Source: Pediococcus parvulus
Lineage (GTDB): Bacteria > Bacillota > Bacilli > Lactobacillales > Lactobacillaceae
DNA: 52,797 bases
NCBI RefSeq assembly: GCF_007990205.1
Contig: NZ_BJWE01000009.1
Coordinates: 1-52,797 of the forward strand
Reading direction: 5' to 3'
Below the pieces are notes generated by a model. The model did not search any database and was not told the origin of the DNA. It saw nothing but the letters and a program-made list of their open reading frames with translations. A program made the position numbers and the translations under genes. Every line of letters starts with the position of its first letter. The stretch's first letter is position 1. Below, one piece after another: positions 36,684 to 46,802 of the stretch.

Positions 36684-39600
36684 TTAAATGGCTTGAATTA
36701 AGTAAGCTTGGCTCTTTAGCATGGTGACAACTGCTGATAAGGTATCTAGTGAGGTCAATACAAGAATCTCATGACTGATTGCTAGCGCTCGAATCTTGGT
36801 ATCATCATTAACGGACTCCATATTGTCATCCACCGTATTCACGACCAGTTGAATTTTTTGATCTGTTAACAATTGTGCAATTTGCGGTGAATTTTCACTT
36901 AACTTCTCGACTCGCTGTTTAACTAACACGCCGCGTTCCGTAAGATACTGAGCAGTTCCTTCTGTCGCGTACAAATTAAAACCGAGCTGAACTAATTGTC
37001 GAGCTAATTCAGTTGCTTGGGGCTTTTCAGCATCCCGCACGGTCATCAAGATATTGCCGTGGGCTGGTAAGTGAACCCCACTGGCTTCAAACGCTTTGTA
37101 CAGTGCCTTTTCAAAGGAACAGTCACTGCCCATCACTTCTCCAGTTGATTTCATTTCCGGTCCTAATAAACTGTCCACGCGGTTTAATTTACTAAAGGAG
37201 AAAATCGGTGCTTTGACATGAACCAGTTTGGACGGCGCCTGAATTCCAGTCTCATACCCTAAGTCGGCCAATTTTTGACCCATAATGACTTGCGTTGCTA
37301 ATTGAGTCATTGGAATTTTAGTCGTCTTACTCAGGAATGGCACAGTCCGGCTGGCGCGTGGATTCACTTCGATAACATAAGCTTGTTCATGATGAATGAC
37401 AAACTGGACGTTCATCAACCCAAAACAGTTCAAGGAATGAGCTAATTGAATGGTGGCCTGTTCAATTTGTTTAATAACGGTTGTGGATAATGTCTGCGGT
37501 GGATAGACGGCCATTGAATCACCAGAGTGAATGCCAGCGCGTTCGATGTGTTCCATAATGCCCGGAATCACAACTGTGTCACCATCACAAATTGCATCAA
37601 CTTCACACTCCTTACCTACTAAATACCGATCTAATAAAACGGGGTGCTCGTGCGAAACTTCAATTGCTGCATGCATATAATGCTTTAATTCTTCGTTATT
37701 ATGCACAATTTCCATGGCCCGGCCACCTAACACATAACTTGGTCGTACTAACAACGGATAGCCAATTTTTTCACCAATTGTGAGGGCCTCTTCATTGGTA
37801 GTGGCGGTATCGCCATATGGTTGGGGAATTTTAAGTTCTTCAATAATTTGATTAAACTGATCTCGATCTTCAGCACGATTGACGTCTTCGACCGCAGTGC
37901 CCAATATTTTGACACCATGATCGGCTAATGGTTTCGCTAGATTGATGGCGGTTTGCCCACCAAACTGAACAATCACTCCGCGTGGCTTTTCCAAATCAGC
38001 AACGTTTAAAACATCTTCTAGTGTCAAAGGCTCAAAATAAAGTTTGTCCGAAATTGAGAAGTCCGTTGAAACTGTTTCGGGATTATTATTCATAATGATC
38101 GCCCGATAACCAGCAGCTTTTAAAGTTTGAACACAATGCACAGTCGCATAATCAAACTCAATTCCCTGTCCAATCCGAATTGGCCCTGCGCCAATGACCA
38201 TAACGGTGGGTTGCTCACTTGAATGACTTTCGTTTTCTTCTTCATAGGTACTGTAAAAATAAGGCGTGTGCGATTCAAACTCGGCCGCACACGTATCAAC
38301 CATTTTGTACACTGGCCAAATTTGTTTAGTTCGACGTAAGGCTCTAATTTCATCAGCTGTTTTATGCCAAGCCTTGCCAATGACGACGTCGGTAAAGCCA
38401 TTCTGTTTGGCAAGTTTTAACACCGCTAAATCACCGGGATGTTGTTGCAACAGAGTTTCAATTTCTAAAATATGGCTCAATTTATCTAAATAAAATTCAT
38501 CTATCTTAGTTAATTCATGAATTTCGGCAACCGACCACTGCCGCCGTAAAGCTTCCATGACACAAAACAACCGATCATCGCGAGCTCTGACTAACCGTTC
38601 TGTGAGTTCCTGTTCTGTTAGCCTTGTTAATTCTGATGAGCCCATCAAATCGGACCCAATTTCCAACGAACGGACCGCTTTTTGAGTAGCCTCTTCAATG
38701 TTACGGCCAATTGCCATGACTTCACCAGTAGCCTTCATCTGGGTGCCCAACAGACGATCCGCATGATTGAACTTATCAAATGGCCAGCGTGGAATCTTAC
38801 AGACCACATAATCTAAAGCGGGTTCAAATGCTGCATAAGTTGTTTGGGTAATTGGATTTTTAATTTCATCAAGCGTTAAACCTACCGAAATTTCAGCCGC
38901 CATCTTTGCTATCGGATAACCGGTTGCTTTTGAAGCCAATGCTGACGAACGGCTCACCCGTGGATTGACTTCAATAATGTAATATTGATAACTGTTGGGA
39001 TCCAAGGCCAATTGAACGTTGCACCCGCCTTCGATTTTCAATGCTGAAATTAGTTTTAAGGAAACATCCCGTAGCATTTGATATTCACGATCCGACAAAG
39101 TTTGCACTGGTGCGTACACAATTGAATCGCCGGTGTGAATGCCCACTGGATCAAAGTTTTCCATTGAACAAACCACCATCGTGTTGTCATTGTGATCCCG
39201 CATCACTTCAAACTCAATTTCCTTAAATCCAGCAATACTCTGTTCAATTAAGACTTGCGTAATTGGCGACAAGTCTAACCCGTTCTCAGCAATGGCGGTG
39301 AGCCCATCCATGTTTTCAGCAATCCCACCGCCTGTTCCACCCAATGTATACGCTGGTCGAATGATAACGGGAAACCCAATTTTTGCAGAAAAGTCTTGAG
39401 CTTCTTTGACGGTCGTTACCGTTAACGATTTGGGTACCGGCTCGTTTAATTTTTGCATCAGCTCTTTGAACTGTTCCCGGTCTTCAGCTTGATTGATCGA
39501 CTTCAAACTGGTTCCCAAAAGTTCAATGTTAAAATCAGCTAACACACCAGCTTCAGCCAGTTGTTTAGCCATGTTCAATCCCGTTTGACCACCCACCGTT

Positions 39601-39863
39601 GGTAAAATGGCGTCCGGCCGTTCTTTGCGAATAACCCGACTCACAAATTCCAAAGTCAGTGGTTCGATATAAACTTGGTCGGCAATCTCTGGATCCGTCA
39701 TAATTGTGGCCGGGTTAGAATTGACGAGGACGACTTCGTAACCTTCCGCCTTTAAAGCTAAACAAGCTTGTGAGCCAGAATAATCAAACTCAGCGGCTTG
39801 GCTAATGATGATTGGACCAGAACCGATCACTAAAATTTTGTGAATATCTTGACGTTTAGGCAT
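36684..39863 (-). CDS. carB: Carbamoyl-phosphate synthase large subunit
   Basis: Makes carbamoyl phosphate from bicarbonate, ammonia (from CarA) and two ATP. The 1059-aa length is normal. Two homologous ATP-grasp halves: the first opens [20 protein letters not shown], the second [33 protein letters not shown] and [13 protein letters not shown] are the two grasp loops. The C-terminal ~130 residues form the MGS-like regulatory domain ([13 protein letters not shown] onward), where UMP or ornithine-type effectors may bind. The start has AAAGGAGG inside carA and overlaps its end by 8 nt. Confidence 0.97.
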   Translation of the reverse strand: MPKRQDIHKILVIGSGPIIISQAAEFDYSGSQACLALKAEGYEVVLVNSNPATIMTDPEIADQVYIEPLTLEFVSRVIRKERPDAILPTVGGQTGLNMAKQLAEAGVLADFNIELLGTSLKSINQAEDREQFKELMQKLNEPVPKSLTVTTVKEAQDFSAKIGFPVIIRPAYTLGGTGGGIAENMDGLTAIAENGLDLSPITQVLIEQSIAGFKEIEFEVMRDHNDNTMVVCSMENFDPVGIHTGDSIVYAPVQTLSDREYQMLRDVSLKLISALKIEGGCNVQLALDPNSYQYYIIEVNPRVSRSSALASKATGYPIAKMAAEISVGLTLDEIKNPITQTTYAAFEPALDYVVCKIPRWPFDKFNHADRLLGTQMKATGEVMAIGRNIEEATQKAVRSLEIGSDLMGSSELTRLTEQELTERLVRARDDRLFCVMEALRRQWSVAEIHELTKIDEFYLDKLSHILEIETLLQQHPGDLAVLKLAKQNGFTDVVIGKAWHKTADEIRALRRTKQIWPVYKMVDTCAAEFESHTPYFYSTYEEENESHSSEQPTVMVIGAGPIRIGQGIEFDYATVHCVQTLKAAGYRAIIMNNNPETVSTDFSISDKLYFEPLTLEDVLNVADLEKPRGVIVQFGGQTAINLAKPLADHGVKILGTAVEDVNRAEDRDQFNQIIEELKIPQPYGDTATTNEEALTIGEKIGYPLLVRPSYVLGGRAMEIVHNNEELKHYMHAAIEVSHEHPVLLDRYLVGKECEVDAICDGDTVVIPGIMEHIERAGIHSGDSMAVYPPQTLSTTVIKQIEQATIQLAHSLNCFGLMNVQFVIHHEQAYVIEVNPRASRTVPFLSKTTKIPMTQLATQVIMGQKLADLGYETGIQAPSKLVHVKAPIFSFSKLNRVDSLLGPEMKSTGEVMGSDCSFEKALYKAFEASGVHLPAHGNILMTVRDAEKPQATELARQLVQLGFNLYATEGTAQYLTERGVLVKQRVEKLSENSPQIAQLLTDQKIQLVVNTVDDNMESVNDDTKIRALAISHEILVLTSLDTLSAVVTMLKSQAYLIQAI

Positions 39864-40956
39864 GTGTGCTGATCCTCCTTTGACGTTGAAAACTGTCGAT
39901 ATTATCTAAAAACTCATCGAAAAGATAACTTGCATCGTGGGGACCGGGGGCGGCATCTGGATGAAACTGAACCGAAAAGGCGGGATATTTTTTATGGCGT
40001 AAACCTTCAATAGTTTCATCGTTAATTTCTTGATGAGTCACCAACAAATCGGTTTGCTCAACTGAATCGGCGGCGACCGCGTAGCCATGATTTTGCGCCG
40101 TAAAGTCAATCCGATTAGTTGCGATTTCTCGAACAGGATGGTTAAACCCGCGATGCCCAAACTTCATCTTGAACGTATCGGCCCCATTAGCTAAGGCAAA
40201 CAACTGGTGACCTAAGCAAATTCCAAACAAAGGCACCTGTGTTTCAACTGTGCGAATCATTTCCAAGGCATTCGGCACATTTTTCGGATCACCAGGACCA
40301 TTACTTAGAAAAACCCCATCAGGTTGGTAATTTAGAACTTGTTTAGCGGTGGCAGTGGCTGGCAAGACCGTGACGTTGCATTGACGCTGAGCAAGTTCGC
40401 GTAAAATGCTATGTTTCAAACCGAAATCAATCACCACAATTCGTTTGCCAGAATTGGGGTTCGGGTACGCGTTTTGCGTCGTACTTTGTTCAACCAAGGT
40501 AGTCAGTGTTGTTTTCAAACCACCGTGAATAAAGTCCTGCGCTTCTTCCACAGTGTTGACAAGTGCCGCTTTCATGGTACCTTGTGCTCTCACAATTTTG
40601 GTTAACTCTCTTGTATCGATCCCAGAGATGCCGGGAATTTGATGCTGTTTCAGAAATTTATCCAGGTTCATTTGACTGCGCCAATTACTAACTTTGCGTG
40701 CTAACTCATGGACGACCACCCCCGCTGTTCTTGGTGTGACTGATTCATCATCATCAAAATTGATGCCGTAATTTCCGATTAACGGGTATGTAAACATGAG
40801 GATCTCACCGTTATAAGACTGATCGGTGATAGATTCTTGATAGCCAGTCATCCCTGTATTAAAAACCAGTTCACCAGTGCAGCTGACTTCGCCACCAAAC
40901 GCATTTCCTTCGTAAATACCGCCATCTGCTAATACTAAATATCTTTTTTTAGTCAT
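39856..40956 (-). CDS. carA: Carbamoyl-phosphate synthase small subunit
   Basis: Glutaminase partner of CarB. 366 aa: N-terminal domain ([30 protein letters not shown]), then a class-I glutamine amidotransferase with the nucleophile in FGICLGHQL and the His in [13 protein letters not shown]. The third triad position is Asp where Glu is usual (HPE); it may be a normal variant in this group. It overlaps pyrC and carB at both ends. Being inside the pyr operon, it serves pyrimidine synthesis. Confidence 0.96.
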   Translation of the reverse strand: MTKKRYLVLADGGIYEGNAFGGEVSCTGELVFNTGMTGYQESITDQSYNGEILMFTYPLIGNYGINFDDDESVTPRTAGVVVHELARKVSNWRSQMNLDKFLKQHQIPGISGIDTRELTKIVRAQGTMKAALVNTVEEAQDFIHGGLKTTLTTLVEQSTTQNAYPNPNSGKRIVVIDFGLKHSILRELAQRQCNVTVLPATATAKQVLNYQPDGVFLSNGPGDPKNVPNALEMIRTVETQVPLFGICLGHQLFALANGADTFKMKFGHRGFNHPVREIATNRIDFTAQNHGYAVAADSVEQTDLLVTHQEINDETIEGLRHKKYPAFSVQFHPDAAPGPHDASYLFDEFLDNIDSFQRQRRISTHA

Positions 40957-42232
40957 TATTTGGCTTCCTCCGATATGTCACTTTTCCATCCACTACTGTC
41001 AAAACTGTGGTTCCGAAAACTTTTTCACCAAGGAAAGGTGAATTATGTCCCTTTGACAAGAAATTTTTAGCCTCAATTATTTTTTCCTGAGTTAAATCAA
41101 AGACCGCAATGTCGGCCAAAGACCCAACTTTAAGTTGTCCCGCTTCGTTTAAGTGAAACAGCCGTTTTGGTGCCCCGCTCATCCAATCGATTAATTTATC
41201 CAGCGGCCAAAGACCAGTTTTGACAAATTTCGTATATAACAACTCAAAGGCCGTTTCTGATCCGACAATTCCGTTGGGTGATGCCAAAATTCCTTGTTTT
41301 TTCTCGGCATCTGTATGTGGGGCGTGATCCGTAGCAATCATATCAATCGTGCCATCCATCAATCCGGCCACACAAGCTAAGCGATCTTCTGGACTTCGCA
41401 GCGGCGGATTCATTTTAAACTGCGATTTTTCATCACCAACAATCATGGAATCGTCTAACAAAAGGTGATGTGGGGTCACTTCACAGGTAACGTTCACACC
41501 TTGCGCTTTAGCAAGCCGAATCAAATTGATACTTTCCTTAGTGGACACATGACAAACATGATAATGCACACCTGTATTAGCCGCTAAAACCAAATTACGG
41601 GCGATTTGCACAGCTTCGCTAACATTATTCACTCCAGGTACGCCCAACCTTTCAGCAGTCATCCCCGCGTTTAGGACACCGCCATTTGTCAAAGCCATAT
41701 CCTGCGCATGATCACATAATGGCAAATGTAGTTTGGCAAGTTCTCGCATCGCTTCCAGCATTATGTGGGCATTTTCGATTCCAGAGCCATCGTCGCTAAA
41801 TGCGAATGCCCCGGCCTTTGCCAGTTGACCAAAATTGACTACAAACTGGCCTGCACGATTTTTGGTAACGGGCGCATACTGTTTAATTTTGATTGGGGTT
41901 TGCCTGTTAAGTTCTAATTGCCGTTTGAAACGTTCTTCAGTATCTGGAGTTGGATTCAGATTTGCCATCGCTCCAATTGTCGTGAAGCCCCCATGTAAAG
42001 CCGCCATCCCACCCGTTTTAACGGTCTCTTTATTGGTAAAACCGGGTTCGCGTAAGTGCACATGAAGGTCAATCAAACCAGGAGAAATAAAATCTTGATG
42101 TAACTCAATCACTTCATCTGCTTCGGTTGTCGAGCCGTTAAGTTCTTGAATGTGGTTATTTGCAATCAAAACTGTGAGTGGTTGCAACTTATAATCGATC
42201 AACCCAAATCCATTTTTTAATAACAGTGTCAT
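40949..42232 (-). CDS. pyrC: Dihydroorotase
   Basis: Cyclises carbamoyl aspartate to dihydroorotate. 427 aa, type I dihydroorotase. Zinc ligands in [10 protein letters not shown], further His in CHVSTKESI and EVTPHHLLL, and the catalytic Asp in ATDHAPHT. Overlaps the carA start by 8 nt and lies 13 nt after pyrB. Confidence 0.96.
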   Translation of the reverse strand: MTLLLKNGFGLIDYKLQPLTVLIANNHIQELNGSTTEADEVIELHQDFISPGLIDLHVHLREPGFTNKETVKTGGMAALHGGFTTIGAMANLNPTPDTEERFKRQLELNRQTPIKIKQYAPVTKNRAGQFVVNFGQLAKAGAFAFSDDGSGIENAHIMLEAMRELAKLHLPLCDHAQDMALTNGGVLNAGMTAERLGVPGVNNVSEAVQIARNLVLAANTGVHYHVCHVSTKESINLIRLAKAQGVNVTCEVTPHHLLLDDSMIVGDEKSQFKMNPPLRSPEDRLACVAGLMDGTIDMIATDHAPHTDAEKKQGILASPNGIVGSETAFELLYTKFVKTGLWPLDKLIDWMSGAPKRLFHLNEAGQLKVGSLADIAVFDLTQEKIIEAKNFLSKGHNSPFLGEKVFGTTVLTVVDGKVTYRRKPNND

Positions 42233-42245
42233 CCCAACTCAGCTC

Positions 42246-43169
42246 CTACAAAAGTTTTTGGTAGCGCAAGATACTACTTAAAATGGCCATTCGAACAAAC
42301 ACCCCATTTTTCATTTGGGTAAAAATTTTTGAATGGTGGCTTTCAACTAAGTCATCATCAATTTCAACACCCCGATTAACTGGGGCCGGATGTAAAATAA
42401 TGGCATCAGATTTCATTTTCTGAATGCGGCTTGCGGTAATGCCAAACTTGTCGCGATAGGTGTGCTCGTCAAAATCACTATTTGCGCTTCCTGAAAGCCG
42501 TTCATGTTGCACCCTCAAGATGTTAATCACATCCATGTGAGGTAAAAGTTCTTCAAAGTCACCAAACTTGCCATATCTTTCTAGCTTCGCATCAAACCAC
42601 TTTTCAGGACCGGAAAAGTAAACCTCGGCGCCTAATCGGGAAAGCATTTCTGCATTGGATCTTGCTACTCGAGAATGGAAAATGTCCCCATTGATCAACA
42701 CTTTTAAACCTTTAACGTGCCCAAATTGCTCCTGAATGGTCATCATATCCAACAAACACTGGGAAGGGTGTTGCCCGGAACCATCGCCGGCATTGGCAAT
42801 TCCAATTTTCAAGTTAGGATTCTCAACTAAATCTTGATAATACTCATTTTTGGGATGGCGAATCACCGCAATGTTGACGCCAATTTCTTCAATTGTTCGC
42901 AAGGTGTCATATAAACTTTCACCCTTATTTACAGAACTCGTTGCGGCGTTGAAGTCCAAGACCTGCATCCCTAGTTTTTTCTCCGCCATTTGAAAACTGG
43001 TTTTGGTTCTGGTGGAATCTTCAAAAAATAAATTCATCGCATACGCTGGCTTTAGTAACTGTACCTGTTTACCAGCTTTAAAATCTTGAGCTTCATGAAT
43101 TAAATCTACGGCCTCATCTGCGGTTAACTGATCGATTGAAACTAAATTTGCTTGTATTTGTTCTGCCAT
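42246..43169 (-). CDS. pyrB: Aspartate carbamoyltransferase, catalytic subunit
   Basis: First committed pyrimidine step: carbamoyl phosphate + aspartate. 307 aa. Carbamoyl phosphate loop [27 protein letters not shown], and the aspartate-site motif [11 protein letters not shown]. There is no regulatory PyrI subunit, as usual in Firmicutes. The start at 43169 follows GGGAG; an ATG six codons upstream contains that site itself and is rejected. It is the first gene of the operon, downstream of two attenuators. Confidence 0.97.
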   Translation of the reverse strand: MAEQIQANLVSIDQLTADEAVDLIHEAQDFKAGKQVQLLKPAYAMNLFFEDSTRTKTSFQMAEKKLGMQVLDFNAATSSVNKGESLYDTLRTIEEIGVNIAVIRHPKNEYYQDLVENPNLKIGIANAGDGSGQHPSQCLLDMMTIQEQFGHVKGLKVLINGDIFHSRVARSNAEMLSRLGAEVYFSGPEKWFDAKLERYGKFGDFEELLPHMDVINILRVQHERLSGSANSDFDEHTYRDKFGITASRIQKMKSDAIILHPAPVNRGVEIDDDLVESHHSKIFTQMKNGVFVRMAILSSILRYQKLL

Positions 43170-43192
43170 GGTGTTTCTCCCTTTCATTTCAC

Positions 43193-43234
43193 AAAAAAAG
43201 CACTTAGTTAATCGTTTTCTGATTAACTAGGTGC
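43193..43234 (-). terminator. pyr attenuator 2: terminator
   Basis: Minus strand: GCACCTAGTTAATC / GATTAACTAAGTGC stem, one mismatch, then seven T, 25 nt before pyrB. The upstream stretch AAGTCTTTGCAAAAACTTTTC ahead of it is suited to form the antiterminator. Confidence 0.85.
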
Positions 43235-43290
43235 GCTAGCTTGTTGCGTGTAGACCCCTTGCGAAAAGTTTTTGCAAAGACTTTACTGCA

Positions 43291-43322
43291 CCGTTTTGTT
43301 CTCTCAGGAAACATTTAAATGG
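43291..43322 (-). promoter_or_regulatory. pyr attenuator 2: PyrR-binding loop
   Basis: Minus strand hairpin CCATTT...AAACGG with loop GTT-TCCTGAGAG-AAC, resembling the PyrR anti-antiterminator consensus (UCCNGNGAG). UMP-bound PyrR would favour the terminator downstream. Confidence 0.6.
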
Positions 43323-43344
43323 TTCAGTGACATTATTTAATTTT

Positions 43345-43380
43345 AAAAAAGATCCCTTAGCCGTTCAGCCAAGGGATCTT
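43345..43380 (-). terminator. pyr attenuator 1: terminator
   Basis: Minus strand: AAGATCCCTT / AAGGGATCTT 10-bp stem with extra GGC/GCT pairs, then TTTTTT. Confidence 0.85.
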
Positions 43381-43400
43381 CCTGTTACTTTCATCGGAAT

Positions 43401-43430
43401 CCTTCTTGGTCTCTCGGACTAAGTTAAAGG
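43401..43430 (-). promoter_or_regulatory. pyr attenuator 1: PyrR-binding loop
   Basis: Minus strand CCTTTAACTTAGTCCGAGAG then ACCAAGAAGG: a CCTT/AAGG stem with AGTCCGAGAGACC, a close match to the PyrR consensus ARUCCNGNGAGGYU. Confidence 0.7.
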
Positions 43431-43447
43431 TCTTTTGTGTTGTGATT

Positions 43448-43476
43448 ACAATAGTCTTAAACTTGGCGGATGTCAA
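43448..43476 (-). promoter_or_regulatory. Promoter of the pyr operon
   Basis: Minus strand: -35 TTGACA (43476-43471), 17-bp spacer, -10 TATTGT (43453-43448). The leader to pyrB is about 270 nt and holds both attenuators. Confidence 0.75.
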
Positions 43477-43536
43477 CCTGGATTCTGCAAATGTCAGATT
43501 GAAACTTTACTTGGCAATGGTTTTATATTTTGTTTC

Positions 43537-43614
43537 GTTGCGACGTTGGCACAAGAGTGTGGGGCGCTACAGAGATAAATCGCCAAGTCGCATCGATACA
43601 CTCTTTGCGTCAAC
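43537..43614 (+). ncRNA. Possible pseudoknotted RNA element
   Basis: Stem 1: GCGACGTTGGC (43540-43550) with GCCAAGTCGC (43582-43591), 10 bp and one bulge. Stem 2: AAGAGTGT (43553-43560) with ACACTCTT (43598-43605), 8 bp. The order 5'1-5'2-3'1-3'2 is an H-type pseudoknot. A weak promoter (TTGAAA at 43499, TATATT at 43524, 19-bp spacer) would start RNA at about 43536. No terminator was seen. The rest, to 43917, holds no gene; TATACT boxes near 43827 and 43892 may serve the next gene. Confidence 0.35.
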
Positions 43615-43917
43615 CTCTCCACTAGCATAAGTCGGATATTTCTAAAAACATCAAGTAGGCCCTAAACCAAAATGAATGTAACTTGTCCCAGAATTACTGA
43701 CTAAATGTCGTACCAAAGATATCTGCTTCACATAACTAGGTTGGTTACTATCTCTAAAGACCCTTTACACATAATTGTTCAAATTAAACCGTACTTCATC
43801 TAACATTACGCTTTGCTTTTGTTATACTTATTTGTGGAGCAATTAATTGATATCCATGAAATTCACTAGTCCATTTAAATTATGGATAAATTGTTATACT
43901 CTCTGGAGGAGTTAAGA

Positions 43918-44514
43918 ATGAAAAAAAGAAATATTAGTTTGGCTTTGCTATTAGCATTAGTCTTTGTAGTGTTGTTTCCTACTAACGCGCAAGCATCAAA
44001 ATATTTAAGCGGTAACTCTTATGCTAAAGAAGCAAAAACACATGTTATTGCTAAAAAGACCGTTAAAGTTTATAAAGTAAAGACTGGCACTTATGAAGCA
44101 AAAAACATCGCCTACAACTATGGCACCATCAAACGAGGTACAGCATTTTATAGATCTGGATATTTAATGAGTACCGGGGGCTATATAGTTAAATCCGGAA
44201 AATATTACCATAATAGCCGCACTTTTTTCATTGTTCCCCAAACTAATGCTAACTGGTGCACAAAATATAGCCGTAATTTTTTAATTTGGAACAAGTCAAT
44301 GAAATTATTTAACACCAAACGAAAAACTAGTAATGCTTGGATTTATTCCAAGCCTGGTGGTAAAAAGCTACATTACCTAAAGAATTATCCCAGAACAATT
44401 TGGATTGCAACTAGGCACGAAAAAATTGAAAGTGGCGCAATTTATTACTATGTACACTCCAAACATGGCAGTGCTAAAGGTTGGGTATGGCGCGGAAACG
44501 TTAAACGTATCTAG
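43918..44514 (+). CDS. Secreted protein of unknown function, basic
   Basis: 198 aa. Clear signal peptide: MKKRN, hydrophobic core SLALLLALVFVVLFP, cleavage after AQA (about residue 26). The mature part is Lys/Tyr/Trp-rich and basic, with two similar-looking halves having SH3-like spacing (VKVYKVKTGTYEAK... and MKLFNTKRK...AWIYSKPG), ending GSAKGWVWRGNVKRI, as in surface-layer-associated or wall-binding proteins of lactobacilli. The start at 43918 follows CTGGAGGAG; an upstream in-frame ATG (43882) lacks a site. Probably non-covalently attached to the wall. Function unknown. Confidence 0.8.
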   Translation: MKKRNISLALLLALVFVVLFPTNAQASKYLSGNSYAKEAKTHVIAKKTVKVYKVKTGTYEAKNIAYNYGTIKRGTAFYRSGYLMSTGGYIVKSGKYYHNSRTFFIVPQTNANWCTKYSRNFLIWNKSMKLFNTKRKTSNAWIYSKPGGKKLHYLKNYPRTIWIATRHEKIESGAIYYYVHSKHGSAKGWVWRGNVKRI

Positions 44515-44520
44515 TTCTGC

Positions 44521-44565
44521 TTTCCACTCTGGTGACTGGCTCTGGTTCGATTCCGGTTGTGGAAA
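44521..44565 (+). other. tRNA-like mini-hairpin (T-arm plus acceptor-like stem)
   Basis: TTTCCAC (44521-44527) pairs with GTGGAAA (44559-44565). Inside is CTGGTTCGATTCCGG, which reads as a tRNA T-arm with the invariant GTTCRANNC. D- and anticodon-arms are absent (45 nt in all). It could be a tRNA relic or an unrelated hairpin. Confidence 0.4.
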
Positions 44566-44639
44566 TCTAAAAGATTAAATCGTTAAAAGAAAAGAATTAC
44601 AATTCAACCTTACCCGCAAGAATCAACAAGGAGAACATC

Positions 44640-45188
44640 ATGTTTAAAAATGCTGACCTACTCTTTCTACAAAGTATTCCCGATGAGCTTTCTCAGGCCA
44701 TTGTAGATAGCACTGTATCTTTAACAAGTGATATTTATGATCACGTTGCGCTGGTTGAAGTAACAACTGACAACCAAATTTTCATTCTCCACACCTTGCC
44801 TTCAACTGGCAGCATCCGTGAGCCTTATTCCACTTTTAAAACTCGAAATTGGGCTCACATCGACTTGTTTCGTGCCAATCAAAAAATCAACGCGCCACAA
44901 ATCATTCAACAAGCCAAACAACTTTTGAATCAACCTTATAATGCCAGCTATATTCCTGGTGAGCAAGGCTACTACTGTGCTGATTTCATATACTATGCCT
45001 TTGAAAACAACCAAATTTTCAAACTGATTCCCATGAATTTTTCTGACCAAACGACTGGGGCTGTTTTGACCTATTGGTTAGATTATTATTCCAAACTCGC
45101 TTTATCAGTGCCAAACGATCAACCAGGACTAAACCCCAATACCATGCTTCATCAGCAAGTCCTTCATCAAATTAGTCGTCTGAAATAA
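44640..45188 (+). CDS. Permuted NlpC/P60 (YiiX/DUF830-like) amidohydrolase
   Basis: 182 aa, no signal peptide. Circularly permuted papain-like fold: the His comes first (SDIYDHVALVE, His35) and the Cys later (GYYCADFIYYAF, Cys113), with TFKTRNWAHIDLFR between. Members include YiiX/YebB; they cleave or hold amide or lipid-linked substrates, often at the envelope. AAGGAG precedes the ATG. The substrate is unknown. It follows the secreted SH3-like protein gene on the same strand after 125 nt. Confidence 0.8.
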   Translation: MFKNADLLFLQSIPDELSQAIVDSTVSLTSDIYDHVALVEVTTDNQIFILHTLPSTGSIREPYSTFKTRNWAHIDLFRANQKINAPQIIQQAKQLLNQPYNASYIPGEQGYYCADFIYYAFENNQIFKLIPMNFSDQTTGAVLTYWLDYYSKLALSVPNDQPGLNPNTMLHQQVLHQISRLK

Positions 45189-45223
45189 AAAGAACGTCTT
45201 GGAAATAATATTCAGGAAATATA

Positions 45224-45264
45224 AATGAGGCCCCAACAAAAACAATTTTTGTTGGGGCCTCATT
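45224..45264. terminator. Strong bidirectional terminator
   Basis: AATGAGGCCCCAACAAAAA and its complement around a tiny loop, serving the converging genes at 45188 and 45270. Confidence 0.95.
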
Positions 45265-45269
45265 ATTTG

Positions 45270-46124
45270 CTATTTTTCAACTTGCGCTGCAGGTTCGCCA
45301 GCCAACAACCATTCCAAACGTTTCTTTTCGTTTGCTTTCCAGGCCGCACTGCGATCAACATCGACTGCTAATGGCTTACCAGCTTTCAATGCTGCCAATT
45401 GAGTTTCGTCAGAAGCTTGATTTAAATCATTCTTGTGACTCGTTTTGATGATTGTGCACAGCCGATTGCCATCAGAAGCTGGGCGACCATAATCATTAAA
45501 CGTACCACAAACTCGAAACGCGGGCAGTTTGGAGACCAACTCTTGTGGCGTAATGTCGCGATCAAAATAATCTTTGACCATTGCCATGATTAACAGATCC
45601 ATGTTGCGCTCATCAAAGGAAATATTTCGCTGGTCATCAACATTAAATACATCACGATCATACGCAAAATCTGGGGACTGTTTCATGGCATTACTCTTGG
45701 CTTCAAGCGCTGGAAAACCACTCTGCAAAATGTAATAACAATTATTATCCATGTCAGTCGCTTCTGTCAGTTGAACCGAGTTTTCTGACGAACGGTTACC
45801 GACACTCTCCAAAAATTCGGCGCCAATCGCTGTGATTTTAAACGCATCCTTGAATAATTCTTCCAACCACTCTTTTGCCTGGGTCACATCGGACAAATAC
45901 TTCGATTTATCTTGCCAATATTGGTCATTTGAATAGTCTTCACCAAGTTTAAATTGCTTATATAGTTTCGACCATGAGTTAATGGTATCGATCGTTGGCA
46001 CAAGGGTAACTTTAGTATAATTTGATTTTTGAACATTATTATCTAAAAAAGTTCCTGCTGCATAATTGCCATTAAATTTTAAATAATCAGCACGTTTTTT
46101 CCCAAATATTTCACTATCAGCCAT
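45270..46124 (-). CDS. Conserved-looking cytoplasmic protein, function unknown
   Basis: 284 aa, acidic, no signal peptide or membrane segment. It is rich in Asp, Asn and Lys with aromatic clusters (WSKLYKQFKLGEDYSNDQYW; DNNCYYILQSGFPALE). No catalytic motif or family is recognised. The ATG has AGAAAGGAAA upstream and the gene is well bounded by a terminator, so it is a real gene. Hypothetical. Confidence 0.75.
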   Translation of the reverse strand: MADSEIFGKKRADYLKFNGNYAAGTFLDNNVQKSNYTKVTLVPTIDTINSWSKLYKQFKLGEDYSNDQYWQDKSKYLSDVTQAKEWLEELFKDAFKITAIGAEFLESVGNRSSENSVQLTEATDMDNNCYYILQSGFPALEAKSNAMKQSPDFAYDRDVFNVDDQRNISFDERNMDLLIMAMVKDYFDRDITPQELVSKLPAFRVCGTFNDYGRPASDGNRLCTIIKTSHKNDLNQASDETQLAALKAGKPLAVDVDRSAAWKANEKKRLEWLLAGEPAAQVEK

Positions 46125-46387
46125 ATAGAATTTCCTTTCTGTTTCAGCAATGTTTATGTTTTCACGTTACCCGAAATTTAAATCGATTACAAGCGACTTA
46201 TCAATATTTATCAAAAACTCACTTTTTCAAGCACAAATCGCCTAACTTTTGACCAACTGACTACCTTAGAACACTACGTCTATGTTCCCAGTTCAACAAG
46301 CTTGAAAGGGTTTACTTTTTCTGTTATTTATAATAGAATTTATGTGTCTAGGAAACAAAATTTGACATAATACAAGGAGAGAAAAAT

Positions 46388-46606
46388 ATGATTGCAATCA
46401 ATTCACCACAGAAACAAGACGATATTACCAAACTTTTAACTGAATCCGATGGCGATTTCAAATACGAATTCGTTAAGAAAACAGGTATGAAGCTTGAATT
46501 CAAAGTCACCCCAGATGACTCAGCAGCTGCCGCAAAAGAAGCTAAGAGCTTAATCAAAGGTCAGCCATGGGGCTCAGTTTTATTTTTCCAAGTTCTTGCT
46601 GAATAA
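46388..46606 (+). CDS. Small protein of unknown function (72 aa)
   Basis: 72 aa, hydrophilic, alpha/beta-looking (TKLLTESDGDFKYEFVKKTG, then VTPDDSAAAAKEAKSLIKGQ). CAAGGAGAG stands eight nt before the ATG and a terminator follows, which supports it over the overlapping minus-strand frame. A TATAAT lies at about 46328. No family recognised. Confidence 0.7.
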   Translation: MIAINSPQKQDDITKLLTESDGDFKYEFVKKTGMKLEFKVTPDDSAAAAKEAKSLIKGQPWGSVLFFQVLAE

Positions 46607-46621
46607 AATTTCCGTTTATAT

Positions 46622-46671
46622 AAAAGGAAACTAACCACTTTATTCATTAAAAATGGTCAGTTTCTTTTTTT
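46622..46671 (+). terminator. Terminator after the 72-aa gene
   Basis: GGAAACTaACCA / TGGTcAGTTTC stem then seven T. Beyond it, to 46802, nothing is recognised. Confidence 0.85.
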
Positions 46672-46802
46672 ATTCAGTAATAATCTTCAAACCTAAGTCG
46701 ATAATTTTGAAAAAAGACTGCCAAACTAGCATTAATACGAATAAAAATACTCTTATTTGAGCTTAATTCACTTTCGAAATAACAGAAAAATTTCATTCTG
46801 AT

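Noticed and set aside
40255-40300. Defective CarA triad (HPD in place of HPE)
   Set aside because: A conservative change; Asp at this position seems normal for lactic acid bacteria, and the operon is intact.
43406-43630. Plus-strand ORF of 74 aa over the pyr leader
   Set aside because: It runs over the pyr promoter, PyrR loop and the pseudoknot candidate; no ribosome site, and composition is unlike a protein.
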